Positions 9,189 through 17,340 of a stretch of DNA of 64,000 bases are shown in pieces. Below the pieces are notes generated by a model. The model searched no databases, was not told the origin of the DNA, and was given only the letters and a program-made list of their open reading frames with translations. Source of the DNA: Boseongicola sp. (lineage in GTDB: Bacteria > Pseudomonadota > Alphaproteobacteria > Rhodobacterales > Rhodobacteraceae). Made by a program: the position numbers and the translations under genes. The stretch lies in the NCBI GenBank assembly GCA_014075275.1, contig CP046179.1:753932-817931 (forward strand), in the 5' to 3' direction. Every line of letters begins with the position of its first letter. Position 1 is the first letter of the stretch.

Positions 9189-10349
9189 ATGTCGCTTACA
9201 GGACTTTCGACGGGTGTGACCGGGGTGACCGGAGTAACTGGTGTGACAGGAGTAACCGGCGTGACTGGAGTAACGGGTGTTACCGGAGTTACGGGAGTCA
9301 CAGGAGTAACTGGCGTTGGTGGTGGTCCGGGGCGCACATTTTCCGGCGCGCAGTCGACAGCAATAATAACGGCGCGGGATGCTATTTTTGGGCCAATGTC
9401 GACCTGGGATAAGTTGAATTACACCCCTTATGATATTGATAACGCGGATGATATGTTGGAATGGGCACCTTGGGTGCGCACGATGGTTTATCAGGGTGAA
9501 CTGACATCGGGAGTGCATTTCCGAGTGGACTCTGGGACCGGAAAGGCAACGCTTTACTCTCGGCAGGATGCCATCAACGGCGGAAATCTTGAGTCCGGGT
9601 TCGCCGAGTTGGCAAGTTTCACGCGCCCCGAGAAAGCGGATTTTGAGACCCAGTTGGAGAAGATTTGGCATTACGGTGATCTGCGTTTGGATCGACAGGC
9701 CGAGATACTGACGCAAGTCGGTTATCCCGATCACTTCTTTGGTGTAATCTTGGGGCTGCACCCCGAGCGGAACCGGTTCACGCTGGAAGTGATGGGGCAG
9801 GCGCATGCTTTTGCCACCACAATTGTGCAGCGGGTGAAGATTGCCATGGCCTGTAAGCGGCCTGATCACTTGTCGCGCCACGTTCAGCCGATGTTACCGA
9901 TGCCGGGGCATGGGGCCTTGCCGTCAGGACATGCGACGCAGGCTGCCGTTCTGGCGCGGGTTCTGGGGCTGTTGCAGGGGGTGCCCGAAGTCGAAGAGAT
10001 GATGATGCGGCAGGCCGAACGCATTGCGGTCAATCGGACGGTGGCAGGGCTGCATTATCCGGTGGACAGTATTGCAGGTGCAGCCTTGGGTCTGTGTGTG
10101 GCCGAGTATTACGCGGCGCAGTCGGGGTTCGAGGTTGATGGAGCGGCATTTCAGCCGAAGTCGGTCGACTTCAATGGTGTGGGTGTTGGGGCGCAGGATT
10201 TCTTTTTGTCGGACTACTTTGACGGTGGTGCGCGCAAGAGCTTTGCACCGGGCGGCGGGTTCCACGTAAATCTGGGCAATCCGGTTGCTGTAAGCGCGAC
10301 ACCATATCTGTCGAAGCTATGGTCGCTGGCGAAGGCGGAATGGAGCTAG
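9189..10349 (+). CDS. PAP2 / vanadium-haloperoxidase-type protein with N-terminal GVT repeats
   Basis: A 386-residue protein. After MSLTGLST come eleven GVT triplets (residues 9-41), then a Gly-rich link. The C-terminal part has every vanadate/phosphate-binding position of the PAP2/vanadium-haloperoxidase fold. These are K217-x6-R224-P, PSGH at 245-248 and R283-x5-H289-x3-D293, the same spacing as Lys353/Arg360, Ser402-Gly-His404 and Arg490/His496 of fungal chloroperoxidase. It may therefore be an acid phosphatase or a haloperoxidase; sequence alone does not decide. There is no signal peptide or clear membrane helix. GGGAGAG lies 6 nt before the ATG. The subtilase gene follows after 4 bp. Confidence 0.8.
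   Translation: MSLTGLSTGVTGVTGVTGVTGVTGVTGVTGVTGVTGVTGVTGVGGGPGRTFSGAQSTAIITARDAIFGPMSTWDKLNYTPYDIDNADDMLEWAPWVRTMVYQGELTSGVHFRVDSGTGKATLYSRQDAINGGNLESGFAELASFTRPEKADFETQLEKIWHYGDLRLDRQAEILTQVGYPDHFFGVILGLHPERNRFTLEVMGQAHAFATTIVQRVKIAMACKRPDHLSRHVQPMLPMPGHGALPSGHATQAAVLARVLGLLQGVPEVEEMMMRQAERIAVNRTVAGLHYPVDSIAGAALGLCVAEYYAAQSGFEVDGAAFQPKSVDFNGVGVGAQDFFLSDYFDGGARKSFAPGGGFHVNLGNPVAVSATPYLSKLWSLAKAEWS
9213..9311 (+). repeat. Eleven 9-bp units coding Gly-Val-Thr
   Basis: Eleven in-frame units of the form GGN-GTN-ACN encode (GVT)11 and then fade into GVGGG. Third positions vary widely: all four Gly, all four Val and all four Thr codons occur. The protein repeat is thus exact while the DNA repeat is degenerate. 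The pattern is a collagen-like G-x-y series without proline. Confidence 0.95.
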
Positions 10350-10353
10350 GGCG

Positions 10354-12534
10354 ATGCCGACATATGAATGGGTCGCACGGAATGCCAATTATGAGGGCAC
10401 GATTGTTGATCCTTACACCGAGTTCCTGAGGCTATCACGGAACTTAAATCCTGATGGGCAAGCCTGGCAGCCGCAAGCGAATGGCAAGCATTTGTGCCTG
10501 CGATTGCGCACCTTTGATGAGGGGCCGGGTAATCTGCCGTTTTCGGCGAAGGCATTGAAATGGGATCATGGTGATCGTCGCTATGGCGTGGAATTGGTGG
10601 ACTACGATGCTGATGCTGCCGACCCGGACGACTTATTTGACGTTGCGGGCGGGGGCGGGGGTAACGCAAACGAAGTGGCACCGGCTTATGCCCATCTGGC
10701 ACCGCTTTTGGCCGATGCATTGCCGATGGTACCGCGCCCGAACAATGTTGCGAATTATGACGCGCCGGATGGTGTGGACGGGAGCAAGGCAGTCATCATC
10801 GCGGTGATTGATGATTATGCAAACATCGCGCATGAGCGGTTTCGCGATGCCCATGGCAATCCCCGAGTGGACTTTGTCTGGGTTCAGGATGGTGCGGCGA
10901 AACAACAGGGCCAGTCGAACGTAATGTTCGGCAAAGAGATTGCTCGCCAAGATATTGCCGCCGCGCTGGCTGGAGGGAACGAAAAAGAGGCGCTGCGCGC
11001 TCTAGGCTATGGGGATTTTGAGAAGTCGCCGCCGGTGCCACTGTCAAAACGGTTCAGCCACGGGACTGCGGTTTTGGACAAGATCGGAGGAGCGGATCCG
11101 GCCGATGCTGATGGTGTGAATCGGCGTTTGATTTCCGTTCAATTGCCGCAACTGACGACGGTGGAATCTTCGGGGGCCTACTACAGCCTGTTTGCGGTTG
11201 CAGGGCTTCGTTACATTTTTGACCGTGCAACGGCCATGGCAAAGGAACTTCGAACTGCGCCCGGCGAGAAGATCCCGCTGATTATCAACTTCAGCTACGG
11301 CATCGCGGGGGGGCCACATAATGGCCAGCATTTGATTGAGAGGATGATTGATCAGATTGTGGCGGCTGGTGATTTGGCGACGGCGGATGTGGGGCCGGTT
11401 TTGGTGCCCATTCCTGCGGGCAATCGGTTTTTGCTGGATGGTCATGCACATGCTGTTTCCGACGGAACTGGCCCGACAGAACTATCGCTGAATTGGGTCG
11501 CGCAGCCGCAGGATGAATCACCAAATTATCTGGAATTCTGGGTGCCGAAGACGGCAGCAGCCGCTGGATTTGACCTACGGGTGACTTCCCCGGATGCAAC
11601 GGCAGTGAGCGAGATTCATCAAGTTTTGGCTCTGGACGAGCAGGTTGATGATTTGGACTACACCTCGGTTGCCTTTGTTCTTCGGGCCGCAGGAGGTGGT
11701 GCAAGTGACATCACCGGGCGTATCAGTGTGGACCGGATCAACACGCATACGCTTGATCCTTCGACTGCAACTGGAAGCGGCGACAAAATAAGGATTCTGG
11801 TGGCCTTGGGGCCATCATACCCGGCAAAGTCCCAGGGTGCGCGTTTGCCGTCCGGTATCTGGAAAGTCGAAGCCAAAATTGCGCTGGCAGAGGGCGAGGC
11901 GATTGAGGCCTGGGTGCAGCGGGATGACCGACCGCCGGGGTATATCCGGCAGGGTCGTCAATCGTATCTGGAGCGGCGCGACGAACCGGATGTGAGAGAC
12001 CGTGGCGATTTGGCCGAGCATATCGGGCGGATGCCCGAAGGCGCGGGGTTGAACCGCTATGGAACCGTGAGCGGTATGGCAACGGGTAATGCCGTCATTC
12101 GGGTCGGTGCGAGCCGCTATACCGAAGACCACCTGCCGACCAAGGACTATCATATGCCATCGCTTTATTCGGGGGCTGGTTCCGGGACGACGGTGGATGT
12201 GGATTTGGTGGCACCGGGGGACCGGTCGCGCGTGTTCGGTGGGCTGATGTGCGCCACGAGTTTGAGCGGAGCCGGCATGGCGATCAACGGCACCAGCGTT
12301 GCTGCCCCGATCGTTGGGCGAATGTTGGCGGATTATCTGCAAGCGGCTGGACGGGGTGCAAGCGCGGCGCAGGTGCGCAGCGACTTTCTGGCAAGCCGGA
12401 CCATTCAGGGCGTTAATTTGCCGGATACGCCTGCAGGTCGCGCGTTACATGATCCCGATCTGCGCAACTATCGTGGCAGATTGCGGGTTCCGGATGCGGC
12501 GTATTTGAAACTGAGGTATGATCTGCGGCGTTAA
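10354..12534 (+). CDS. Subtilisin-like serine peptidase (S8 family) with large insert
   Basis: A 726-residue subtilase. The catalytic triad is visible as Asp153 (AVIDDYANIAHE), His236 (RFSHGTAV) and Ser648 (NGTSVAAPIVG), with oxyanion Asn312 in IINFSYG. About 300 residues separate Asn312 and Ser648, much more than in plain subtilisins. The stretch at about 370-560 (beta-rich, e.g. YLEFWVPK, DLRVTSPD, GIWKVEAKI) reads like an inserted beta-sandwich. There is no signal peptide, no propeptide of the I9 type that I can recognise, and no membrane segment, so a cytoplasmic role is possible. It lies 4 bp after the PAP2/haloperoxidase gene and is almost certainly co-transcribed and functionally linked with it. 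Confidence 0.88.
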   Translation: MPTYEWVARNANYEGTIVDPYTEFLRLSRNLNPDGQAWQPQANGKHLCLRLRTFDEGPGNLPFSAKALKWDHGDRRYGVELVDYDADAADPDDLFDVAGGGGGNANEVAPAYAHLAPLLADALPMVPRPNNVANYDAPDGVDGSKAVIIAVIDDYANIAHERFRDAHGNPRVDFVWVQDGAAKQQGQSNVMFGKEIARQDIAAALAGGNEKEALRALGYGDFEKSPPVPLSKRFSHGTAVLDKIGGADPADADGVNRRLISVQLPQLTTVESSGAYYSLFAVAGLRYIFDRATAMAKELRTAPGEKIPLIINFSYGIAGGPHNGQHLIERMIDQIVAAGDLATADVGPVLVPIPAGNRFLLDGHAHAVSDGTGPTELSLNWVAQPQDESPNYLEFWVPKTAAAAGFDLRVTSPDATAVSEIHQVLALDEQVDDLDYTSVAFVLRAAGGGASDITGRISVDRINTHTLDPSTATGSGDKIRILVALGPSYPAKSQGARLPSGIWKVEAKIALAEGEAIEAWVQRDDRPPGYIRQGRQSYLERRDEPDVRDRGDLAEHIGRMPEGAGLNRYGTVSGMATGNAVIRVGASRYTEDHLPTKDYHMPSLYSGAGSGTTVDVDLVAPGDRSRVFGGLMCATSLSGAGMAINGTSVAAPIVGRMLADYLQAAGRGASAAQVRSDFLASRTIQGVNLPDTPAGRALHDPDLRNYRGRLRVPDAAYLKLRYDLRR

Positions 12535-12552
12535 TGCCCAGGGATGGGCGGT

Positions 12553-13212
12553 CTAGGAGCCAGCGGCCAGTTCGAAGGCTTTGAATGCTATTTCGCTGTT
12601 GTCCTCTCTGAGAAGGTCGTGGGCGATGTCAGGTGCGATGGTGAAGACGTCCATTCCTAGCTGGGCAAGTTCGACCATCTGGCTGGTGCCGCGTAGAGAT
12701 GCGACGAGGATTTCGCATTTGTCGCCGTGGTCTGGCTGAATGGCTTTCATGGCACTTAGGTGGGATTTGGCATCAATACCAGCTTCGATCATGCGGCCGT
12801 AGTACGGCGCGATGAAGTCGGCGTCTAAGGCTTGGGCAATGAACATCTGTTTAGCGTCATAACAGGCTGTCATCAGAATGGGACCGCCCAGGGCTTTGAT
12901 GTCTGGTGTTGCGCGGATGGCTGGTTCGACGAGCGGGATCTTAACAACGGTTTGAATGCCAGTTTCCTTGCCGATGTCATAAAGCGTCGCCGCCCAATCG
13001 GCATAGCCATCAGGGTCGCCGTGGACTTGCGCGTGCAGTTCTTTTGCGCCGAGGTCAGCGGCTTTGCGCGCCATGGTTCTCCAATCGATGGTGCGGTAGG
13101 AGAGGCCGGCGCGCGCAGCTAGCAGCGGGTTAGTGGTGATGCCGTGGAATATGCCTGTTGGCATCAGGCTCTGCCAATCTGCCACGCTGGCGGTATCGAG
13201 GTAGAGTTTCAC
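12553..13212 (-). CDS. Transaldolase-like / fructose-6-phosphate aldolase (FSA/TalC) family protein
   Basis: A 219-residue single-domain TIM-barrel aldolase, the size of the FSA/TalC subgroup (about 220). The beginning MKLYLDTASVADWQ and the GITTNPLL motif are diagnostic. The Schiff-base Lys is K91 in TVVKIPL. The family cleaves or forms C-C bonds of keto sugars with dihydroxyacetone-type donors. It is the last gene of a six-gene minus-strand sugar operon, 9 bp after the kinase. Its natural substrate here is probably an intermediate of that pathway rather than a pentose-phosphate sugar; this is inference. Confidence 0.85.
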   Translation of the reverse strand: MKLYLDTASVADWQSLMPTGIFHGITTNPLLAARAGLSYRTIDWRTMARKAADLGAKELHAQVHGDPDGYADWAATLYDIGKETGIQTVVKIPLVEPAIRATPDIKALGGPILMTACYDAKQMFIAQALDADFIAPYYGRMIEAGIDAKSHLSAMKAIQPDHGDKCEILVASLRGTSQMVELAQLGMDVFTIAPDIAHDLLREDNSEIAFKAFELAAGS

Positions 13213-13221
13213 TTTGCGATC

Positions 13222-14181
13222 CTAGACCAGCGCCGCATCGAGTTCAGTGAGTGTTGGCGGGTTACAGCCCTCTTGTGCGCAATTAAGCGCAGCGGCTTGG
13301 GCCGCGCGGGTCAGGAGGGTTTTGAGCATTGCGTCATCGAGACCCTTGAGTTTGTCTTTAGTCAGAGTGTCAGAAGCGGTCAGTGTGGCAAGAAGCGTGC
13401 CCATGAATGTGTCGCCCGCGCCGATGGTGTCCTTCAGATCGGGAACCTTGGGGGCAGCGATACTGACGTGATGGTCGCCGTTATAGGCTTGTGCGCCGTC
13501 GGGGCCTTTTGTCAGGACGATAAGGGCAGCGGGCGAGGTGTTGCACAGGCTTTCCCATGCGGATTGCAGGGGTGTGTCGGGGTAGAAGTATTCAAGGTCT
13601 TCATCGCTGAGTTTGACCAGATCGGCGGTGTGGAAGAGGCGCATCAGACGGGCGCGATAGTTTTCGTGATCATGGATGAGCGAGGTTCGCACATTCGGGT
13701 CGAGTGACACCATTTGGCCATTTGCGCTGGCTGTATTGGCGGCGGCTTCCCAGGCGCGGGCGTCATCCCCTTCGATCAAGGCGAGCGAGCCGATGTGGAA
13801 GACGGCGGTGCCCGGCGGTTGCGCGGCGGCGATGCTGGCTTCGGTCACGCAGCGTTCAGCTGTGCCGGTACGGCGAAACTCGTAATCCGGTATACCATTG
13901 TTCAAAGTGACGATGGCCAGCGACGTCGGTTCGTCGCGGCGAGGGGCGGCGATATGAACGCCTGAATTTATCAACCGTTCGGCCAAAAGGTCGCCCATGT
14001 CATCGGTGGAGATTGGTGTCAGGTAATGCGCGACACCGTCTTGACGGGCGACGGCCATGGCGACGTTGAACGGTGAGCCGCCGGGGTTGTTGGCGAAAGT
14101 TGTTTGGCCGTCTTGCGCGCCTGTTTGAACGCGGTCAATAAGGTTTTCCCCGCCGATGGCGATGATCTTCTGGTCTGACAT
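13222..14181 (-). CDS. PfkB-family carbohydrate kinase
   Basis: A 319-residue ribokinase-fold kinase. The N-terminal glycine motif is NNPGGSPFNVAMAVAR, and the C-terminal signature DTIGAGDTFMGTLL contains the catalytic Asp of GAGD. The ATP site is suggested by VLTKGPDGA. The family phosphorylates fructose, 2-keto-3-deoxygluconate and similar sugars. It lies 14 bp after the lactonase gene and 9 bp before the aldolase in the sugar operon. A kinase followed by an aldolase suggests a phosphorylated keto-sugar intermediate, which a 6-deoxy sugar cannot carry on C6. Confidence 0.87.
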   Translation of the reverse strand: MSDQKIIAIGGENLIDRVQTGAQDGQTTFANNPGGSPFNVAMAVARQDGVAHYLTPISTDDMGDLLAERLINSGVHIAAPRRDEPTSLAIVTLNNGIPDYEFRRTGTAERCVTEASIAAAQPPGTAVFHIGSLALIEGDDARAWEAAANTASANGQMVSLDPNVRTSLIHDHENYRARLMRLFHTADLVKLSDEDLEYFYPDTPLQSAWESLCNTSPAALIVLTKGPDGAQAYNGDHHVSIAAPKVPDLKDTIGAGDTFMGTLLATLTASDTLTKDKLKGLDDAMLKTLLTRAAQAAALNCAQEGCNPPTLTELDAALV

Positions 14182-14195
14182 GTATTCGTGGGCCT

Positions 14196-15032
14196 TTAGT
14201 CGTTGGGCAGCTTGTACGCAGCGCGTGCGTTTCCACCCATTATGGCGGCAATTTCGTCAGGCGAAAGCCCTTCCAGCAGGGAAGTGGTGGATTTGGCCCA
14301 TTGATCATAAGTTGCAGCCAAAGTGCAAACGGGCCAGTCGCTGCCCCAGATCAGGCGGTCGGGGCCGAAGCAAGTTAGCAGGTGGTCGACATATGGCTTC
14401 AGATCTTCGGTGGTCCAGTTTTCGGCTGCTTCGGTCACCATGCCGGAAACCTTGCAGTAGGCAGAGGTAGACCCTGCCAGATCGGTCATATCCTGGGCCC
14501 AGCCTTCAGTGATCTGATCGCGAATGAAGGGTTTGGAGGCGTGGTCGATGACGACTCGCATATCGGGGTGACGGCTGAGAAGTGTTTTGAGGTTTGGAAG
14601 ATGCGGGGGCAGGGTGAGGGCGTCGAAGGTCAGGTCGTTATTGATGAGCGCCTGGAAGACCGGGGCGAGATCGTCGCGCAGCATCCAGTCGACATCTTCG
14701 ATGTCCTGGATCATGGGACGCAAGCCGACGAGGGCATCGTCAGCGGCCAGATCGGCGATAGTTTCGGGAGCAGCTGGGTCTTCGAAATCGACCCAGCCTA
14801 CAACGCCTTTGATGAAAGGCGTTTCATCGGCCAAGGACAACATAAAACAGGTTTCGGCAACCGTGGGGGCAGCCTGGACCAACACGGTGCCATTGATGCC
14901 GTGGTTCGCCAGTAAAGGCGCAAGGTCATTGGGTAGAAAGTCGCGATAGATTGTCTTCAGTTCGGGGGTGAGCCAGCCATAGTCGCCGCGTTCGAGCGCC
15001 CAGAAATGCTGGTGCGCGTCGATCCGGGTCAC
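14196..15032 (-). CDS. Amidohydrolase-family sugar lactonase (L-fuconolactonase-like)
   Basis: A 278-residue TIM-barrel hydrolase of the amidohydrolase-2 group. The start MTRIDAHQHFW carries the metal-binding HxH. Later VVIDHASKP and LIWGSDWPV supply the second His and the catalytic Asp. This subgroup includes L-fucono-1,5-lactonase and 4-sulfomuconolactonase. Its ATG overlaps nothing downstream, but its own start is overlapped by 4 bp with the end of fucU, so the two are coupled. With a mutarotase and a dehydrogenase upstream it fits the hydrolysis of the aldonolactone. Confidence 0.85.
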   Translation of the reverse strand: MTRIDAHQHFWALERGDYGWLTPELKTIYRDFLPNDLAPLLANHGINGTVLVQAAPTVAETCFMLSLADETPFIKGVVGWVDFEDPAAPETIADLAADDALVGLRPMIQDIEDVDWMLRDDLAPVFQALINNDLTFDALTLPPHLPNLKTLLSRHPDMRVVIDHASKPFIRDQITEGWAQDMTDLAGSTSAYCKVSGMVTEAAENWTTEDLKPYVDHLLTCFGPDRLIWGSDWPVCTLAATYDQWAKSTTSLLEGLSPDEIAAIMGGNARAAYKLPND

Positions 15033-15457
15033 TCGATCACGCCTTTCTTCAAGATGATGTTCCCGTAAAGGCGACGCTCGCCTGTCTGGACGACAGCAAA
15101 GGCGGTTGCGGCGCGATCATAAAAATGGAAGCGTTCAAGGCTGACGATCTGCGCCGGGTTATCGGCAGTTTCATCTATGACCTTTTGAAAGTCTTTGACG
15201 GCGTCCGGCACTGCATCGGGATCACCGACAACCTGCATTGTGGTCGCCGGGTCATCAACGAAGCTGTCGAGCGGCATTATACTGAGAACTGCCCTTAGAA
15301 TGGCGCTGGCGTCCGAGCCATCGGCGCGAATGCAGATTGGCGGCGCGCTTTCTGCGGGATAGTTGGCGTCAGCAATCACGATTTCGTCGCCATGACCCAT
15401 GGCCGCGAGTGCGTGAAGCAGATCCGGTGACAGGATGGGGTCAATATTGCGTAGCAT
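15029..15457 (-). CDS. fucU: RbsD/FucU-family sugar mutarotase
   Basis: A 142-residue protein of the FucU/RbsD family, which interconverts sugar anomers. Typical motifs are LLHALAAMGHGDEIVIADANYP with the catalytic His (written here across two short parts) and ERFHFYDRA near residue 110. FucU acts on L-fucose; RbsD on ribose. The length and the ERFxFY motif fit FucU. GGAGGT lies 6 nt before the ATG. It is followed by the lactonase with a 4-bp overlap and preceded by the aldo/keto reductase after 10 bp. Confidence 0.85.
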   Translation of the reverse strand: MLRNIDPILSPDLLHALAAMGHGDEIVIADANYPAESAPPICIRADGSDASAILRAVLSIMPLDSFVDDPATTMQVVGDPDAVPDAVKDFQKVIDETADNPAQIVSLERFHFYDRAATAFAVVQTGERRLYGNIILKKGVIE

Positions 15458-15467
15458 GGCGAACCTC

Positions 15468-16499
15468 CTATGGCGTGGGCGCGTCAGAGCGAATTAGACC
15501 TTCGCCCTTCAGATCGGACCATAGCGCGGATGGGATAGGCGTTTCCATTATGGCGACGTTGGCCGCCACTTCGGTTGCGTTCACCGCACCGGGAATGACG
15601 GTTGTTATCGCGGGATGCCCTAGGGCGAATTGCAACGCGGCTGTAATGAGTTCGGTGTCATGAGCCTGACAGACGGTTTGGATCTTGCGGGTGCGTTCAA
15701 GAATGTCTTCCGGCGCATCGGCATAGTTGTATTTAGCGCCAGGAATTGGGCCAGTCGCAAGGATGCCTGAATTGTAAGGCCCGCCGAGGATGATGCCCAC
15801 GTCGCGTTCAATGCACAGAGGCAGGAAAGAGTTCAGAGCTTCTTGTTTTAAGAGGGTGTAGCGACCGGCGAGCAGGAATCCGTCGAAATCGCCCAGACCA
15901 AGGAGTTTTTCACAGACCTGCCATTCGTTGACACCTGCGCCAATGGCCGAGACTTCGCCGGCATCGCGCAGTTCGCTTAATGCGCGGTAGCCGCCCTGAT
16001 CGAACAGTTCGCGCACTTTTGCATCGCTGGCTTCCTGGCTGCCCTGACTGAAGACATCGACATCGTGCACCAACAAAATGTCGATGCGGTCATAGTTGAG
16101 GCGGGATTTACTTGCCTCGAAAGAGCGCATGACGCCGTCGTAGGTATAGTCGAAAACTATCCGCTTTTGCGGCACGCCTATGAATGCCTCGGGCGTGACG
16201 TCTTCGGGGTCGCAATCCACGAGAAGGCGGCCGACTTTGGTAGAGAGCTTTACGGCTTCGTCGCCGAAGCGGTTCAGGGCCTGACCAAACCGTCCCTCGG
16301 ACAGCCCCAGGCCATATTGCGGGGCGGTGTCGAAATAGCGGATGCCAGCGTCGTAGGCAGCTTGCAATGCAGACTGGGCATCTTCTTCGGAAATTACGCG
16401 GTAAAGGTTGCCCAGTGGTGCGCCGCCAAATCCCATGCGTGTAACAGGGACCGGCACTTTGGTGCGCTTGTTCAGAAGGACTTTGTCGCTTGGTTTCAT
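15468..16499 (-). CDS. Aldo/keto reductase, L-fucose (D-threo-aldose) dehydrogenase-like
   Basis: A 343-residue aldo/keto reductase. The start MKPSDKVLLN at 16499 is chosen because the family fold begins soon after, at VTRMGFGGAPLGNL; the frame is open about 245 bp further upstream into gntR, which is unlikely to be used. Catalytic Asp and Tyr are in YFDTAPQYGLGLSE, and His in DILLVHDVD. The subgroup includes the NAD(P)-dependent L-fucose and D-threo-aldose 1-dehydrogenases, which produce the aldonolactone. In the operon it is next to fucU and the lactonase, so oxidation at C1 is the expected role. Confidence 0.83.
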   Translation of the reverse strand: MKPSDKVLLNKRTKVPVPVTRMGFGGAPLGNLYRVISEEDAQSALQAAYDAGIRYFDTAPQYGLGLSEGRFGQALNRFGDEAVKLSTKVGRLLVDCDPEDVTPEAFIGVPQKRIVFDYTYDGVMRSFEASKSRLNYDRIDILLVHDVDVFSQGSQEASDAKVRELFDQGGYRALSELRDAGEVSAIGAGVNEWQVCEKLLGLGDFDGFLLAGRYTLLKQEALNSFLPLCIERDVGIILGGPYNSGILATGPIPGAKYNYADAPEDILERTRKIQTVCQAHDTELITAALQFALGHPAITTVIPGAVNATEVAANVAIMETPIPSALWSDLKGEGLIRSDAPTP

Positions 16500-16533
16500 T
16501 GTTGGTCGACCTGTTTTGAAAGCGGGTAAGTGT

Positions 16534-17241
16534 TTACGGTGCGAAGATTTCGGGGCGCTCTTTTTCCAGTGGCTCAAGCCGTTTGATAAGCTGGCGAAGG
16601 TGGTTTTGCATGGCGGTCCGGGCTGTGTCGGGGTTTTTGGCCTCGATTGCATCGAAGATGGCGTGGTGTTCCTTGACAGAGTCAGACGTGCGTCCCGGTG
16701 CTGGAAGCAACAGAAGGCGGGCGCGGTCCATATGGTTGGAGACAAACCGAATTGTTGTGTGCAGACGCAGGACGTTGCAGCAATCCAAAATCAGGCGGTG
16801 AAATTCCTGATCGGTTTTAAAAAATTCTTCGAAGTCGTTGTTTTCAACCTGCGAGACTTGCATGCGCAAATTACGGGCGAGGCGTGCCAAAAGTTCTTCC
16901 GAGCGGTTTTCGGCGGCATATTCAACGGCAGAGACTTCGAGAGCTTCGCGCAAGAAAGCATCTTCGCGAATTTCGGTCATCGACATCTTCGAGACGCGAG
17001 TGGCGGATTGGGGAATGACCTCGACCAAACCTTCGGATTCAAGTTTGGCGATAGCATCAGAGACGGGCGTTCGTGACACCCCAAGCTGGTCGCATATCGC
17101 ACCCTTGCGCAGGACCGCACCAGGTTCAAAGTCCATCGATAGGATCGCAGACTTCAAAACCTCGTAGACACGATCGGACAAAAGACCGCTGAAGGCGCGC
17201 ATGTCCTTGAGTTTGCTGGCGTCGGCGTTTGGTGCGTTCAT
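16534..17241 (-). CDS. GntR-family regulator (FadR/FCD subgroup)
   Basis: A 235-residue regulator. The winged helix covers about residues 18-85 (LSDRVYEVLKSAIL, GVSRTPVSDAIAKLESEGL). The C-terminal FCD ligand domain follows, with metal-site residues in DQEFHRLI and EHHAIFDAI. It is the first gene of the minus-strand operon and divergent from the dehydratase/ABC operon, so it most likely controls both and responds to a pathway acid. A palindrome 15 bp upstream is the likely operator. Confidence 0.9.
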   Translation of the reverse strand: MNAPNADASKLKDMRAFSGLLSDRVYEVLKSAILSMDFEPGAVLRKGAICDQLGVSRTPVSDAIAKLESEGLVEVIPQSATRVSKMSMTEIREDAFLREALEVSAVEYAAENRSEELLARLARNLRMQVSQVENNDFEEFFKTDQEFHRLILDCCNVLRLHTTIRFVSNHMDRARLLLLPAPGRTSDSVKEHHAIFDAIEAKNPDTARTAMQNHLRQLIKRLEPLEKERPEIFAP

Positions 17242-17255
17242 ATTGGCTTCCGTTT

Positions 17256-17275
17256 AACTGACATGTTAGTTGACA
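17256..17275 (+). promoter_or_regulatory. Divergent control region: GntR-type palindrome overlapping a -35 box
   Basis: AACTGACATGTTAGTT (17256-17271) is a 16-bp palindrome with a single mismatched pair. The overlapping TTGACA at 17270-17275 is a perfect -35 sequence pointing to the dehydratase; the -10 about 17 bp further (near TTACTT) is weak. A repressor here would block both arms. Function is inferred from position and symmetry. Confidence 0.6.
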
Positions 17276-17340
17276 TAAAATTTCAGTCAAGTTACTTGTT
17301 TGAGGACGATTACCTGAACTCCAGCCATGCGAGGGGCGCG

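Noticed and set aside
9213-9311. Short regular repeat that might be a CRISPR or tandem-repeat array
   Set aside because: The units are 9 bp, contiguous, in frame and code for GVT; there are no spacers.
9171-9881. Long minus-strand frame opposite the GVT-repeat gene
   Set aside because: It mirrors the repeat and the plus gene, and has an improbable Cys/His/Arg composition.
11815-12342. Minus-strand frame within the subtilase gene
   Set aside because: Arg/Pro/His-rich and fully within the well-supported subtilase.
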